This document shows, in pieces, positions 25,647 to 34,011 of a stretch of 64,000 bases of DNA (position 1 is the stretch's first letter; every line of letters begins with the position of its first letter). Below the pieces are notes generated by a model, which saw only the letters and a program-made list of their open reading frames with translations, ran no database searches and had not been told where the DNA came from. Origin of the DNA: Haloferax marinum (GTDB lineage Archaea; Halobacteriota; Halobacteria; Halobacteriales; Haloferacaceae); the NCBI RefSeq assembly GCF_009674625.1, contig NZ_WKJQ01000001.1, positions 2,418,001 through 2,482,000 on the forward strand. Direction: 5' to 3'. The position numbers and the translations under genes are program-made.

Positions 25647-26729
25647 ATGAGTAAGCCGAGCCCCGAGGTCTACGAGCGGGGACGCGGGATGGACGCGCAC
25701 AACAAGGTGATGCGCGACATCCGTTCGCGGAAGCAGAAGACCTACGACCCTCACGAGCCGACGCGGGTGTGGATAGACGAGGACAACACGCCCGATGGCG
25801 TCTACGACTCGCTGACGATTATCCTCAACACCGGTGGGTGCCGCTGGGCCCGCGCCGGTGGGTGTACGATGTGTGGCTACGTCGCCGAATCCGTCGAAGG
25901 CGGAACCGTCTCTCACGAGGCGCTCATGGACCAGATTCAGGTCTGTCTCGACCACGAAGCCGAGGAGATGGACGACGGCGAGAAAGCCGGTCTCATCAAA
26001 ATCTACACCTCCGGGTCGTTCCTCGACGAGCGCGAAGTGCCCGCAGAGACGCGCGACGCCATCGCCGAGACGTTCTCGGACCGCGACCGGATGGTCCTCG
26101 AGTCGCTCCCCGACTTCGTCACGCGCGAGAAACTCGCAGACTTCACCGACCGTGGGCTCGAAGCAGACGTCGCAATCGGCCTCGAGACTGCGACCGACCG
26201 CGTCCGCCACGACTGTGTCAACAAGTACTTCGACTTCTCCGACTTCGAAGACGCCTGTAACGAGGCGGCCGCAGCAGGCGGTGGCGTGAAAGCCTACCTG
26301 CTGATGAAACCGCCGTTCCTCTCGGAACCGGAAGCGCTCGAAGACATGAAGTCGTCTATCCGGCGCTGTGCCGCCGTGGACAACTGCCACACCGTCTCGA
26401 TGAACCCGACCAACGTCCAGCGCTACACGATGGTGGACGAACTCTTCTTCAACGGTGGCTACCGCCCGCCGTGGCTCTGGTCGGTTGCCGAGGCGCTCCG
26501 AGACACGGCCGACGTCGACGCTATCGTCGTCTCCGACCCTGTCGGCGGCGGCCAAGAACGTGGTGCACACAACTGTGGGGAGTGCGACGAACTCGTCTTC
26601 AAGGCGGTCAAGGACTTCAACCTCCGACAGGACCCCAGCGTCTTCGACCAGGTGTCCTGTGAGTGCGAGGCGACGTGGGAGTACGTCCTCGACGCCGAGA
26701 CGAGTTACAACATGCCGCTCGTCCGGTAG
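25647..26729 (+). CDS. raSEA: Archaeosine biosynthesis radical SAM protein RaSEA
   Basis: The 360-residue protein has the radical SAM iron-sulfur site as C65, C73 and C76 in CRWARAGGCTMCGY, a CX7CX2C spacing typical of RaSEA. A second Cys-rich region near the C-terminus (HNCGECDE, SCECEATWEY) also fits. RaSEA works with ArcS to turn the lysine-modified preQ0 base at tRNA position 15 into archaeosine, which stabilises the tRNA. No arcS gene is adjacent. The start MSKPSPEVYERGRGM is the only one that keeps the N-terminal helix. Confidence 0.92.
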   Translation: MSKPSPEVYERGRGMDAHNKVMRDIRSRKQKTYDPHEPTRVWIDEDNTPDGVYDSLTIILNTGGCRWARAGGCTMCGYVAESVEGGTVSHEALMDQIQVCLDHEAEEMDDGEKAGLIKIYTSGSFLDEREVPAETRDAIAETFSDRDRMVLESLPDFVTREKLADFTDRGLEADVAIGLETATDRVRHDCVNKYFDFSDFEDACNEAAAAGGGVKAYLLMKPPFLSEPEALEDMKSSIRRCAAVDNCHTVSMNPTNVQRYTMVDELFFNGGYRPPWLWSVAEALRDTADVDAIVVSDPVGGGQERGAHNCGECDELVFKAVKDFNLRQDPSVFDQVSCECEATWEYVLDAETSYNMPLVR

Positions 26730-26757
26730 GGTCGGTTCGAGAGACTCCCTACCTGTC

Positions 26758-26788
26758 CAGTTTTAGTGGTGATTTACACCTGTTTTTA
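26758..26788 (+). terminator. Possible T-rich terminator after RaSEA
   Basis: Shortly after the stop codon, the sequence CAGTTTTAGTGGTGATTTACACCTGTTTTTACT has two T-runs (TTTT and TTTTT) around a weak GTG...CAC pairing. Archaeal termination mostly needs T-runs, so this is a sensible end for the RaSEA transcript. No stable hairpin is present. Confidence 0.4.
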
Positions 26789-26929
26789 CTCGCTTCGTCG
26801 CTGTTAGGACGCCCCAACGACCGGTAATACCTGCCTAACAGACCGGATAGGCTATTCGTATCAAAGAGGTTGTAAGGCGTTGTCATATTCGGGAGTTCGG
26901 ACATGTGCCCACCCGGACTGCCCGCCATC

Positions 26930-27046
26930 ATGACGAAACACACGTACAAGACCGTCTACTACGCGGATGGATGGTTCGAGATCCGCGAGGAAGAGAACAC
27001 CGAGGCATGGATTGCCACGGACGCTCCTCGCGCTCTCATGCCATAG
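26930..27046 (+). CDS. Small haloarchaeal protein (38 residues)
   Basis: An ATG at 26,930 opens a 38-residue frame: MTKHTYKTVYYADGWFEIR, then EENTEAWIATDAPRALMP. An in-frame ATG at 26,903 would add nine residues. It has strong codon bias, many aromatic and acidic residues, and the TVYYADGWFEIR segment that I recall from a family of tiny conserved haloarchaeal proteins. It lies alone between RaSEA and purQ, on the opposite strand from purQ. A possible TATA-like CATATT is at 26,884-26,889. Function is unknown. Confidence 0.6.
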   Translation: MTKHTYKTVYYADGWFEIREEENTEAWIATDAPRALMP

Positions 27047-27180
27047 CACGCGGTATGCGGGTCGGAAAAACTCCAACCATCGCTCATCGTGTACGCTGCT
27101 ACATTTGCCCATCCGACCCTGTACCGCTCACCGCCGCTGCGGCGGTCTTTTTTATCGAAACCGAACGTAGAGCGACGGCC

Positions 27181-27855
27181 TCAGTCCTCGAACCCCGAGA
27201 GGACGCCTCGCCCGTCGGTGTTCCCGAGTTCGGGTAGTGACGCTCGTTCTGGGTGCGGCATCAAGACGGCCACCGATTCGGTATCTCCGAGGATACCGGC
27301 GACGTTTCCACGCGACCCGTTGGGGTTCGCGTCGTCGGTCACGTTCCCGTCTTCGTCACAGTAGCGGAACAGGATTCGGTCTTCGGACTCCAGTGCTTCG
27401 TAGCCGTCGTCGTCGATTTCGAAGCGCCCCTCACCGTGGGCGATGGGGAGTTCGATGACCTCGCCTTCGTCGTAGGCGCGGGTCCAGCGCGTGTCGGCGT
27501 TCTCGACGCGGAGATAGACGTGTTCACACTGGAAGCGGGCGCTCGCGTTCGTGGTGAACGCACCGGGGGTCAGACCTGCCTCACAGCCGACCTGTGCACC
27601 GTTGCAGACGCCGAGGACAGGCAGTCCCTCCTCGATAGCGTCGCGGACGGCGTTCATCACCGGTGAGCGGGCGGCCATCGCGCCGCCGCGAAGGTAGTCA
27701 CCGTACGAGAAGCCACCGGGAAGCATGATGCCCGTCGCCTCGTCGGGAAGCGGGTCTTCGTGCCAGACACGCTCGGCCTCGAATCCGAGGTCCTCCAGCG
27801 CGCGGACGGCGTCTCGGTCACAGTTCGACCCGCCAAACTGCACAACTGCAATCAT
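27181..27855 (-). CDS. purQ: Phosphoribosylformylglycinamidine synthase, glutaminase subunit PurQ
   Basis: The ATG at 27,855 gives 224 residues starting MIAVVQFGGSNCDRDAVRAL. The class I amidotransferase triad is clear: the nucleophile Cys in LPVLGVCNGAQVG, and His and Glu in LMPHPERAS. PurQ releases ammonia from glutamine for PurL in step 4 of purine synthesis, with PurS as the third subunit. purS is one base upstream on the same strand. purL is not in the window. The sequence around GGFSYGDYLRGGAMAA is the usual oxyanion region. Confidence 0.95.
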   Translation of the reverse strand: MIAVVQFGGSNCDRDAVRALEDLGFEAERVWHEDPLPDEATGIMLPGGFSYGDYLRGGAMAARSPVMNAVRDAIEEGLPVLGVCNGAQVGCEAGLTPGAFTTNASARFQCEHVYLRVENADTRWTRAYDEGEVIELPIAHGEGRFEIDDDGYEALESEDRILFRYCDEDGNVTDDANPNGSRGNVAGILGDTESVAVLMPHPERASLPELGNTDGRGVLSGFED

Positions 27856-27856
27856 C

Positions 27857-28108
27857 TTACGCCTCAGCGACCTCGACCTCGTAGTCGTGGATGGTCGGGT
27901 TCGCCAGCAAGCGTTCGGCCATCTCGTCGGCGCGCTCGGCCGCCGCGTCGGCGTCCGCCGCGTCGAGGTCGACTTCGTACCGTTCGGTGAAACGCAACGC
28001 CTCGAGTTCGAAACCGAGTCGTTCCAGCGCGCGCTTCGTGGTCTCCGCCTCCGGGTCGAGTACGCCACGCTTGAGGCGCACCGTCACCGTCGCGGTGTAG
28101 GTGGTCAT
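27857..28108 (-). CDS. purS: Phosphoribosylformylglycinamidine synthase subunit PurS
   Basis: This 83-residue alpha-beta protein (MTTYTATVTVRLKRGVLDPE, then ERLGFELEALRFTERYEVDL) is a standard PurS, the small dimeric subunit that bridges PurQ and PurL in the FGAM synthase complex. The ATG at 28,108 is chosen because the upstream frame runs into promoter sequence. Only one base separates its stop from the purQ start, so the two are one operon. Confidence 0.94.
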   Translation of the reverse strand: MTTYTATVTVRLKRGVLDPEAETTKRALERLGFELEALRFTERYEVDLDAADADAAAERADEMAERLLANPTIHDYEVEVAEA

Positions 28109-28194
28109 CGGATGACCATGCGTGGTTATGTGCAAAAACGGTTTTGGGTCGCGTTTGATGTGCACGAACGTGCCCAATATGCCGAACACGGTGG

Positions 28195-29133
28195 CTACGG
28201 GGCCGGAGACCGTTTAACGTCGTGAACCTCGAGCGTCTCGTCGATGGTGAGTGTGAGCGTCTCGTCGTCGACTTCGAAATCCACGGTGGCACGAAGTGGG
28301 TCGTCTGAGACGACGGTGAGGACCGGTTTGTCTCGCCACGCGGTTCCCCAGAGGTGTGGCTGTGAGAGGTCCACGTCGTGGTCGTAGTAGAACGAGACGA
28401 CTGCGGGGTGGTCGAGGTAGGCCATCCCGATGCCAGCAATGTGTTCTTCGCTGCAACGCGTGCAACTGTACACTGCCTGTGCATCCTCGCAGACGTCCTT
28501 CGGGCCAAGGTCCTCTACTGTCGTGATGAGGCGTGGGTCCATCCGTCCTTGACAACTCGCACAGAACCCGTCGCGTGCCTGTGAAAACAGCGACAGGACG
28601 AACCGTTCTGCGACTTCGGGGAAGGACGCGTCGTCGTAGCCCTCCAACACACCCGGCGGAATACCAGCGTCTAATATCGTCTTGTCGCAGTCGGCACACC
28701 TGACGTGGACGCGTTCGTCCACGTAGGTCGCTTCGACCTGTCCGTTACACCTCGGACACGGTGGGTCGACTGCCACGGGGCCGACGTCGTCGCCGCGGGT
28801 GTACGCCCCGCTAAGGATCGCACCGACGATATTCCACCCCGCGAGTCGGAGTTCGTACCCTGCCTCGCTCTTCTTGACGAAAAGGTCGGTGAGTTTGCCG
28901 AGGTGGTAGTTGAACCGACCGCTGTCGGTGACACCCACCTGCTCGCGGAGTTGTGAGAACGTGAGCGGTTCGTGCGGTGATTCAGCGAGTGCCCGAAGAA
29001 TCGCGAGACGCGTCTCGTCGGCGAGTAGCGAAAATGCCTGCTCGCTGTCTGAATCCACGGATACCGGGACATCACGGGAACGCATAACTCCAGATACGTC
29101 ACTCTCGGGCTTAATCGATTCGTGCGGTGACAT
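28195..29133 (-). CDS. Winged-helix transcriptional regulator with zinc-ribbon-like C-terminal region
   Basis: The ATG at 29,133 gives 312 residues. Residues about 20-105 form an ArsR-like winged helix (FSLLADETRLAILRALAESP, then DSGRFNYHLGKLTDLFVKK). Then come three Cys pairs: CPRCNGQ, CADCDKT and CASCQGR/CTRCSEE, which look like zinc-ribbon elements, then a beta-rich C-terminal domain. Such haloarchaeal regulators are common and their ligands are unknown. Its start codon overlaps the stop of the preceding small membrane gene (TGATG), so both are one unit. It may sense metal or redox through the Cys pairs; that is inference. Confidence 0.82.
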   Translation of the reverse strand: MSPHESIKPESDVSGVMRSRDVPVSVDSDSEQAFSLLADETRLAILRALAESPHEPLTFSQLREQVGVTDSGRFNYHLGKLTDLFVKKSEAGYELRLAGWNIVGAILSGAYTRGDDVGPVAVDPPCPRCNGQVEATYVDERVHVRCADCDKTILDAGIPPGVLEGYDDASFPEVAERFVLSLFSQARDGFCASCQGRMDPRLITTVEDLGPKDVCEDAQAVYSCTRCSEEHIAGIGMAYLDHPAVVSFYYDHDVDLSQPHLWGTAWRDKPVLTVVSDDPLRATVDFEVDDETLTLTIDETLEVHDVKRSPAP

Positions 29134-29360
29134 CACCGCGCGACGAGCCACGCCGCCGTCACGACGATGGCGAACGGCAGGAAGATTGCAAATCCAAGCC
29201 CGACCACCCAACTGGCGACGAGCAACGGAATGGCGACGACTGGCGCGAGCCACGAAGCGAACAGAGACGCCGCGAATAAGAGGACGACAGCGACAGCGGT
29301 GAACAGACCCAGTCGGCCGATACCGCGGAGTTGTCGTGGGAGTGTGAGTGTTGTGTTCAT
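29133..29360 (-). CDS. Small membrane protein coupled to the regulator
   Basis: I use the ATG at 29,360 (75 residues); a GTG one codon upstream is possible. The protein has a short charged N-terminus and two long hydrophobic helices (residues 18-40 and 45-72). It overlaps the regulator start codon by one base, so the two are translated together. A membrane partner or antagonist of the regulator is a reasonable guess. No family is recognised. Confidence 0.65.
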   Translation of the reverse strand: MNTTLTLPRQLRGIGRLGLFTAVAVVLLFAASLFASWLAPVVAIPLLVASWVVGLGFAIFLPFAIVVTAAWLVAR

Positions 29361-29537
29361 CACCTCTATCTACTCCACGGCCTGCGATAAAGGTAAGCAG
29401 AATGACAATTATGCACGCTGACCTACAGAAATCTCGTTCGGTGCGAGTTGAACTCGGATTCGTCTACGAGTGAACTCAGATGTGAGTTCGTTGCGGGGAA
29501 CGACAGCGGTTTACCGCTCGCTCTCTCAGGGCGGTGT

Positions 29538-29573
29538 ATGCTCAGCTTCGAACAGCTGGAGGTGACGGTATGA
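29538..29573 (+). promoter_or_regulatory. Mini-ORF overlapping the purU start, with Shine-Dalgarno
   Basis: An 11-codon frame, MLSFEQLEVTV, starts at 29,538 and ends in a TGA that shares bases with the purU ATG (ATGA at 29,570-29,573). A TATA-like TTTACC at 29,510-29,515 is about 26 bases before the mini-ORF ATG, so a leaderless transcript would start there. Inside the mini-ORF, GGAGGTGA at 29,558-29,565 can act as a Shine-Dalgarno for purU. This fits translational coupling. Confidence 0.5.
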
Positions 29574-30553
29574 CGCGAGAACTAACCGAAATCACGGTCA
29601 TCGGAGGAGACAAGACTGGACTCATCGCGAACGTGACCACCCTGCTGTTCGAGCGCGGAATCAACGTCGAGGACTTAGACCAGGCAGTCCGCGAGGGAAT
29701 CTTCCGGATGACACTGCACGCGGACACCTCGGAGATGACCAGTAGCCGCGACGAACTCCGGAAGGCACTTTCGGAACTCGGCGACGACCTCGGCGTGGAC
29801 GTACAGGTTCGGTTCCCGTCGGACCGCGAGACGCGCGAAATCGCCGTGCTCGTCACGAAGGAGTCCCACTGCCTCGAAGCGCTGTTCGAGGCGTGGGCGA
29901 ACGACGACCTCGGCGCGGAGATTTCGGTCGTCATCGGCAATCACGACACGCTCGAACCGCTGGCGAGTCACTACGACGTTCCCTTCCACGACATCGGCGA
30001 CGAGAAGGGGACTGCAGACGAAGACCAACTCCTCGAACTCCTCGAACAGTACGACGTGGACCTCATCGTCCTCGCGCGGTACATGCGTATCCTCGGCCCG
30101 CAGGTCGTCTTCCGGTACGAAGACCGCATCATCAACATCCACCCGTCGTTGCTGCCGGCGTTCCCCGGTGCCGCGGCCTATCGACAAGCTAAGGAGAAAG
30201 GTGTCCGAATCGCGGGCGTCACCGCCCACTACGTGACGACCGACCTCGACCAGGGGCCGGTCATCACCCAACGTGCCTTCGACGTCTCCGACGACGCGAG
30301 TATCGACGAGATAAAGAGCAGTGGCCAACCGCTGGAGGCCGACGCACTGCTCGAAGCGGTGCAACTCCACCTCGACGACGCGGTGTCGGTCCACCGCGGA
30401 CGGACGAGTCTTCGCGAAGAAGTCGACGACGACGACTACCAACTCGGCCTCACCCGTGAGGCACAGGCGGCGAACCCCGACCGCCCGGTCGATGGAATCA
30501 TCGACGCCCTCGGGAAGCGCGAACCTGCGTCGCCCGAGCAGTCCGACGACTGA
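29570..30553 (+). CDS. purU: Formyltetrahydrofolate deformylase PurU
   Basis: The ATG at 29,570 is set by the GGAGGTGA Shine-Dalgarno 4 bases upstream and gives 327 residues. An N-terminal ACT domain (residues about 1-80, GGDKTGLIANVTTLLFERGI) is followed by the formyltransferase-like catalytic domain with INIHPSLLPAFPGAAAYRQA, which holds the catalytic His, and an Asp in DLDQGPVI. The enzyme releases formate from 10-formyl-THF and so balances one-carbon units; in purine-synthesising haloarchaea it may feed formate-using PurP or PurT steps. A C-terminal extension of about 45 acidic residues is beyond the bacterial length of about 280. An alternative reading as a PurN-like transferase is less likely because of the ACT domain. 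Confidence 0.9.
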   Translation: MTRELTEITVIGGDKTGLIANVTTLLFERGINVEDLDQAVREGIFRMTLHADTSEMTSSRDELRKALSELGDDLGVDVQVRFPSDRETREIAVLVTKESHCLEALFEAWANDDLGAEISVVIGNHDTLEPLASHYDVPFHDIGDEKGTADEDQLLELLEQYDVDLIVLARYMRILGPQVVFRYEDRIINIHPSLLPAFPGAAAYRQAKEKGVRIAGVTAHYVTTDLDQGPVITQRAFDVSDDASIDEIKSSGQPLEADALLEAVQLHLDDAVSVHRGRTSLREEVDDDDYQLGLTREAQAANPDRPVDGIIDALGKREPASPEQSDD

Positions 30554-30586
30554 ATCCTTTTCTCGTCGCCCCGCGCATACGGGGCG

Positions 30587-31081
30587 ATGACCGATTCGAA
30601 GACGCAGACTGATTCTGATTCCCCCGACTTCGACGGCCGACCGAGCGGTCCCGGCGCAGTCCGCGCACTCGGTGAGTTCGCGCTTCGCGTCGAGGACTTG
30701 CCGGCGATGCGTGCGTTCTACCGCGACGTGGTCGGTCTTGGCGACCCCATCGGTGACTTCGACACCGCGACGTTCTTCGGCCTCGGTGAGAGTCACGGCG
30801 GCCACGAGGCCGTCTTCGTCCTCTTCGACCGAACCGAGACTGACGGCTACACCGGCATCGACCAAGACAAGACGACCATCGACCACTTCGCGTTCAGTAT
30901 CGACGCCGACGACTTCGACGCCGAAGTCGAACGACTTCGTGGACACGGTCTCGACCTCGACTTCGCGTACCACGAGTGGGTCGAGTGGCGCTCTGTGTAC
31001 TTTTCGGACCCCGAGGGGAACAGGGTGGAGTTGGTGTGTTACGACGCCGACGGTGTGGCGAAGGACGAACAGTTCGAGTAG
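30587..31081 (+). CDS. VOC family protein (glyoxalase/dioxygenase fold)
   Basis: The 164-residue protein has the paired beta-alpha-beta-beta-beta unit of the vicinal oxygen chelate fold, starting with LGEFALRVEDLPAMRAFYRD and ending in WRSVYFSDPEGNRVELVCYD. Possible metal ligands are in DHFAFSI (His) and the terminal Glu of the NRVEL segment. Members are glyoxalases, dioxygenases or resistance proteins; the substrate cannot be named. The first 25 residues are an acidic, unordered tail. It follows purU with a 33-base gap. Confidence 0.85.
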   Translation: MTDSKTQTDSDSPDFDGRPSGPGAVRALGEFALRVEDLPAMRAFYRDVVGLGDPIGDFDTATFFGLGESHGGHEAVFVLFDRTETDGYTGIDQDKTTIDHFAFSIDADDFDAEVERLRGHGLDLDFAYHEWVEWRSVYFSDPEGNRVELVCYDADGVAKDEQFE

Positions 31082-31150
31082 GCCGCGCTGGACACCGACG
31101 TCGGCCACCTCGGCCGGTGACTTATTACGTACCCAGAATATCTCTGAGGC

Positions 31151-31270
31151 ATGAACGTCGTCAAGATTCTGTTAGAAGCACTCGAGGGATACCGGGACGG
31201 GGGCGTCGAAGAGGCAGTCTCGGAGGGACTCGAAGAGACCGCAGAAGAAGCGACCGGACGAGACTTCTAA
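31151..31270 (+). CDS. Acidic small protein (39 residues)
   Basis: An ATG at 31,151 opens a 39-codon frame: MNVVKILLEALEGYRDGGV followed by an Ala/Glu-rich helix ending in TGRDF. It is too short for most gene finders. A TATA-like CTTATTA at 31,121-31,127 is about 26 bases before the ATG, which fits leaderless transcription. The composition (amphipathic, strongly acidic helix) is like other haloarchaeal microproteins. It converges on purC with a 24-base gap. Function is unknown. Confidence 0.5.
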   Translation: MNVVKILLEALEGYRDGGVEEAVSEGLEETAEEATGRDF

Positions 31271-31294
31271 GCCGAGCGTCGTCGCTGATTTCGC

Positions 31295-32317
31295 TCAGTT
31301 CAGGTCGCGAACGCGCGCCACTGCGTCTTCGATAGACGGCGCGTCGAACCAGTCGTAGTCGACGTAGGCGTTGGTTCCGGCGCAGTAGACGTCCGAGAGC
31401 GCCGTGACGATTTCGTCTGGTAAGTTCTCGGGTTCGACCTCGCATGCGTCGCGCCAGTTGGGTTCACCCGTCTCGATGGCTTCCTGTTTCGCGGCGGAGA
31501 CGGCGTCGACCCAGTCGGGTTGGACGCGTTTGTAGTACTGACGGACGACCTCTTTCGACACCTGCTGACCGTCGTACGAAAAGCGGTTCTCGTCGAACGT
31601 GCCGACCACGTCTGCGACTTTCACGGTACCGTCGTGGTACAGACACTCGATTTTCCCGTCTTCGTGCGAGAACCCGGCCTTCGCGGCGCGTTCGGTCAGG
31701 ATGTGGTTCACTGCGAGCGCGAGTTCTTCGAGTTGGTCGAGGTCGACGACACCCGCAATCTCGTCTGCTTCGTCGCGGGCCAGATACCGGTCCTGTTCTT
31801 CGTACTTCGTGGAGAACTCGACGACCGGTTGTGGAAGGTCCACGGGTTCGTCTGGCCACTCGTCGAAGTCGAGTCCGTAATCTGCAGGTTCGCCGCGCTT
31901 GCGGAGACTCGACCCCACGGGGACGGTGTTGCGGAAGACGATTTCCAACGGGATGAGGTAGTTCTCGCCGGCGACCTCGTGGTAGGCGTCGTAGTCGTAC
32001 TCGCCGTCTTCGTGCGGAAGGTCGGGAACCTGCGTGAGTTCGATTGCCATCTCGGTCGGCGGCGACTCACACTCACCGAGGTCTTTGACCTCGCCGTCTT
32101 CCACGACGCCCAGATAGTGCGTCGGGACGTGGTTGACGTCCAGTAGTTCGAAGTTGTACGCGCCCATCAGGCACAGACTCGCACCCTTGTTCGGGATGTG
32201 GTCGGGCATCTCGCCCCAGTCGAACACCGAGTAGCGGTCGGAGAAGACGAAACGGCCCCGGCCGAGGTCGGTCGCCGTCGGTTCCTCCTCGACGCGGAAG
32301 TCCTTCACGCTAGTCAT
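31295..32317 (-). CDS. purC: SAICAR synthase PurC
   Basis: The 340-residue protein is the haloarchaeal form of phosphoribosylaminoimidazole-succinocarboxamide synthase. The family features are [20 protein letters not shown] near the N-terminus for nucleotide binding, [19 protein letters not shown] in the middle, and the DxxTxEN-like helical lid later. It joins CAIR and aspartate with ATP in purine synthesis. Bacterial PurC has about 240 residues; the extra length is in acidic insertions and a C-terminal region, as usual in haloarchaea. It stands alone and points toward the small protein gene. Confidence 0.93.
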   Translation of the reverse strand: MTSVKDFRVEEEPTATDLGRGRFVFSDRYSVFDWGEMPDHIPNKGASLCLMGAYNFELLDVNHVPTHYLGVVEDGEVKDLGECESPPTEMAIELTQVPDLPHEDGEYDYDAYHEVAGENYLIPLEIVFRNTVPVGSSLRKRGEPADYGLDFDEWPDEPVDLPQPVVEFSTKYEEQDRYLARDEADEIAGVVDLDQLEELALAVNHILTERAAKAGFSHEDGKIECLYHDGTVKVADVVGTFDENRFSYDGQQVSKEVVRQYYKRVQPDWVDAVSAAKQEAIETGEPNWRDACEVEPENLPDEIVTALSDVYCAGTNAYVDYDWFDAPSIEDAVARVRDLN

Positions 32318-32479
32318 GCTCGCACCTCCGCACTCATCACACTAAGAACCTTCCACTTCTATGTGTATCTCACCCCGGCAACCCGTCTAAGATATGCACA
32401 ATCTCGCTCATCGGCGGTGCTGGTTGGTCAACTCTCGTGAATCGGGCCGTTTTTTCGCCCCCTCCTCGTCGCTTCGAGT

Positions 32480-33238
32480 ATGGACGCCGAGACACCATCC
32501 GACGCCGAATGGGTCGCTCGTCTGCTTCGCGAGGCCGATGTCGCCGTTGCGCTCACCGGCGCAGGGATGAGCACCGCCTCGGGAATCCCTGACTTCCGCG
32601 GCGACGACGGCATCTGGAACACCGAGTTCGACCCGGCGTCGTTTCACCGTGACCGGTTCGTAAACGACCCCGCGGGGTTCTGGCGTGAGCGACTTCGACT
32701 CCACGAGCGGATGTTTCCCGACGACGTCCGACCGAACGCCGGCCACGACGCGCTCGCGACGCTCGAATCGCGAGGTATCCTCGACGCCGTCGTAACTCAG
32801 AACACGGACGGACTTCACCACGAGGCGGGGTCTGAGCGCGTCGTCGAACTACACGGCAACGCCGCAGAGGTCGTCTGTGAGGACTGTGGGGCACGATTCG
32901 ACGCGGAGATGGCGTTCGAGCAGGTCCGTGCCGACGACGTTCCGGCGACGTGCACCGACTGTGAGGGTGTCGTGAAACCCGCTGTCGTCCTCTTCGGCGA
33001 GCGACTCCCGCGCGTCGCCTACAGCGACGCAGAACAGTTAGCCGACGACGCAGACGTGTTCCTCACGCTTGGGTCGTCGCTGTCGGTCCAACCGGCGGCG
33101 GGGTTGGCCGGGCGTGCTGCCCGAGACGGGTCGCTCGTCATCGTGAACTTCGATGCGACAGAGTACGACGACAGGGCCGAGAGAGTCGTTCGGTCGGACC
33201 TCACAGAGTTCTTGCCGGCGGTCGAACGGCATCTCTGA
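32480..33238 (+). CDS. Sir2 family NAD-dependent protein deacylase
   Basis: The 252-residue protein carries the full sirtuin set: GAGMSTASGIPDFRG near residue 28, TQNTDGLHHEAGS near 108, the catalytic His in ELHGN, and two zinc pairs (CEDCGARF and CTDCEGVVKP). It removes acetyl or longer acyl groups from lysines using NAD, releasing nicotinamide and O-acyl-ADP-ribose. It is a single-gene unit. In haloarchaea it is linked to protein deacetylation such as of chromatin or metabolic enzymes, though the targets here are unknown. Confidence 0.94.
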   Translation: MDAETPSDAEWVARLLREADVAVALTGAGMSTASGIPDFRGDDGIWNTEFDPASFHRDRFVNDPAGFWRERLRLHERMFPDDVRPNAGHDALATLESRGILDAVVTQNTDGLHHEAGSERVVELHGNAAEVVCEDCGARFDAEMAFEQVRADDVPATCTDCEGVVKPAVVLFGERLPRVAYSDAEQLADDADVFLTLGSSLSVQPAAGLAGRAARDGSLVIVNFDATEYDDRAERVVRSDLTEFLPAVERHL

Positions 33239-33415
33239 GTGTGACTGTCCACCTGTGAATGACTGGCCCCTCGTGCCACAGTCTCTCGTATCCATCGGCA
33301 TTCGAAACAAGTAGTTTATCCAACTGGTTGTCTTCGGATAGGCGTGTTTCGCCCATGTGTTTCCCTCCGGGTCGAGGGCGGTGCCTCGACCCATCTACGC
33401 ACTTTCCTGACGCAG

Positions 33416-33862
33416 CTACGAACCCCCGAACTCTTCGTGCAGATACGCACCCAGATAGCCGCCGAGAGCGCCGAGACCGACGGTGTAGAAGAGGACGACC
33501 GCGAGAGCGACGAGCCCGAAGATGGCGAATCCGAGGAGACCGAATCCGATACCGGCACGAGGTACGGCGATAGCGAAGATACTGAAGAACACGAGGACGA
33601 CGAACCCGAGCACGACGGCGACGAGGCTGACGAACAGGCCGGAGAGCGCACCGGATTTCACGCCCACGTCCCGGTCCGTCCCGGTGAGATACCCGGCGAG
33701 TGCGCCGCCGAGAATCGTCGACCCCGGAAGCGGCGAGAGGACGACACTGGCGATGGCACCGACGATGGCCGAAAAGAGGAGGCTCTCACCGTCGTCGTCG
33801 GAGGACAGTTCGCGTTCGTCGAGAGACCTTTCGGAGGCATCGGACGCCGTCGAGTGTTCCAT
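33416..33862 (-). CDS. DUF5518 family membrane protein
   Basis: This 148-residue protein has a 28-residue acidic N-terminal tail, then about four transmembrane helices rich in Gly and Ala, with LGGALAGYLTGTDRDVGVKS near residue 52, which I recognise as the DUF5518 pattern. The end is cytoplasmic (YLHEEFGGS). The family occurs widely in haloarchaea and its role is unknown. It is a single-gene unit opposite cofH. Confidence 0.78.
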   Translation of the reverse strand: MEHSTASDASERSLDERELSSDDDGESLLFSAIVGAIASVVLSPLPGSTILGGALAGYLTGTDRDVGVKSGALSGLFVSLVAVVLGFVVLVFFSIFAIAVPRAGIGFGLLGFAIFGLVALAVVLFYTVGLGALGGYLGAYLHEEFGGS

Positions 33863-34011
33863 ACACGACGACTCTCGCCCTGCGCGGGTAATCCTTTCTG
33901 CGAGCAGTCACGCTCGGGCGTTGGGTGTGCGTCACCGAGGACTCAGTTCGGTCTCGGCCCGCGCTACCAGGACCGCCCCGTTTTTACGACCGTAGCACGT
34001 TCGACACCATC

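Noticed and set aside
10656-26858. 13-base sequence GATAGGCTATTCG at 10,656 and 26,846
   Set aside because: A match this short is expected by chance many times in 64 kb; context differs.
29675-31108. 477-codon open frame opposite purU and the VOC gene
   Set aside because: Spans two real genes and their gap on the other strand; low-complexity residues.
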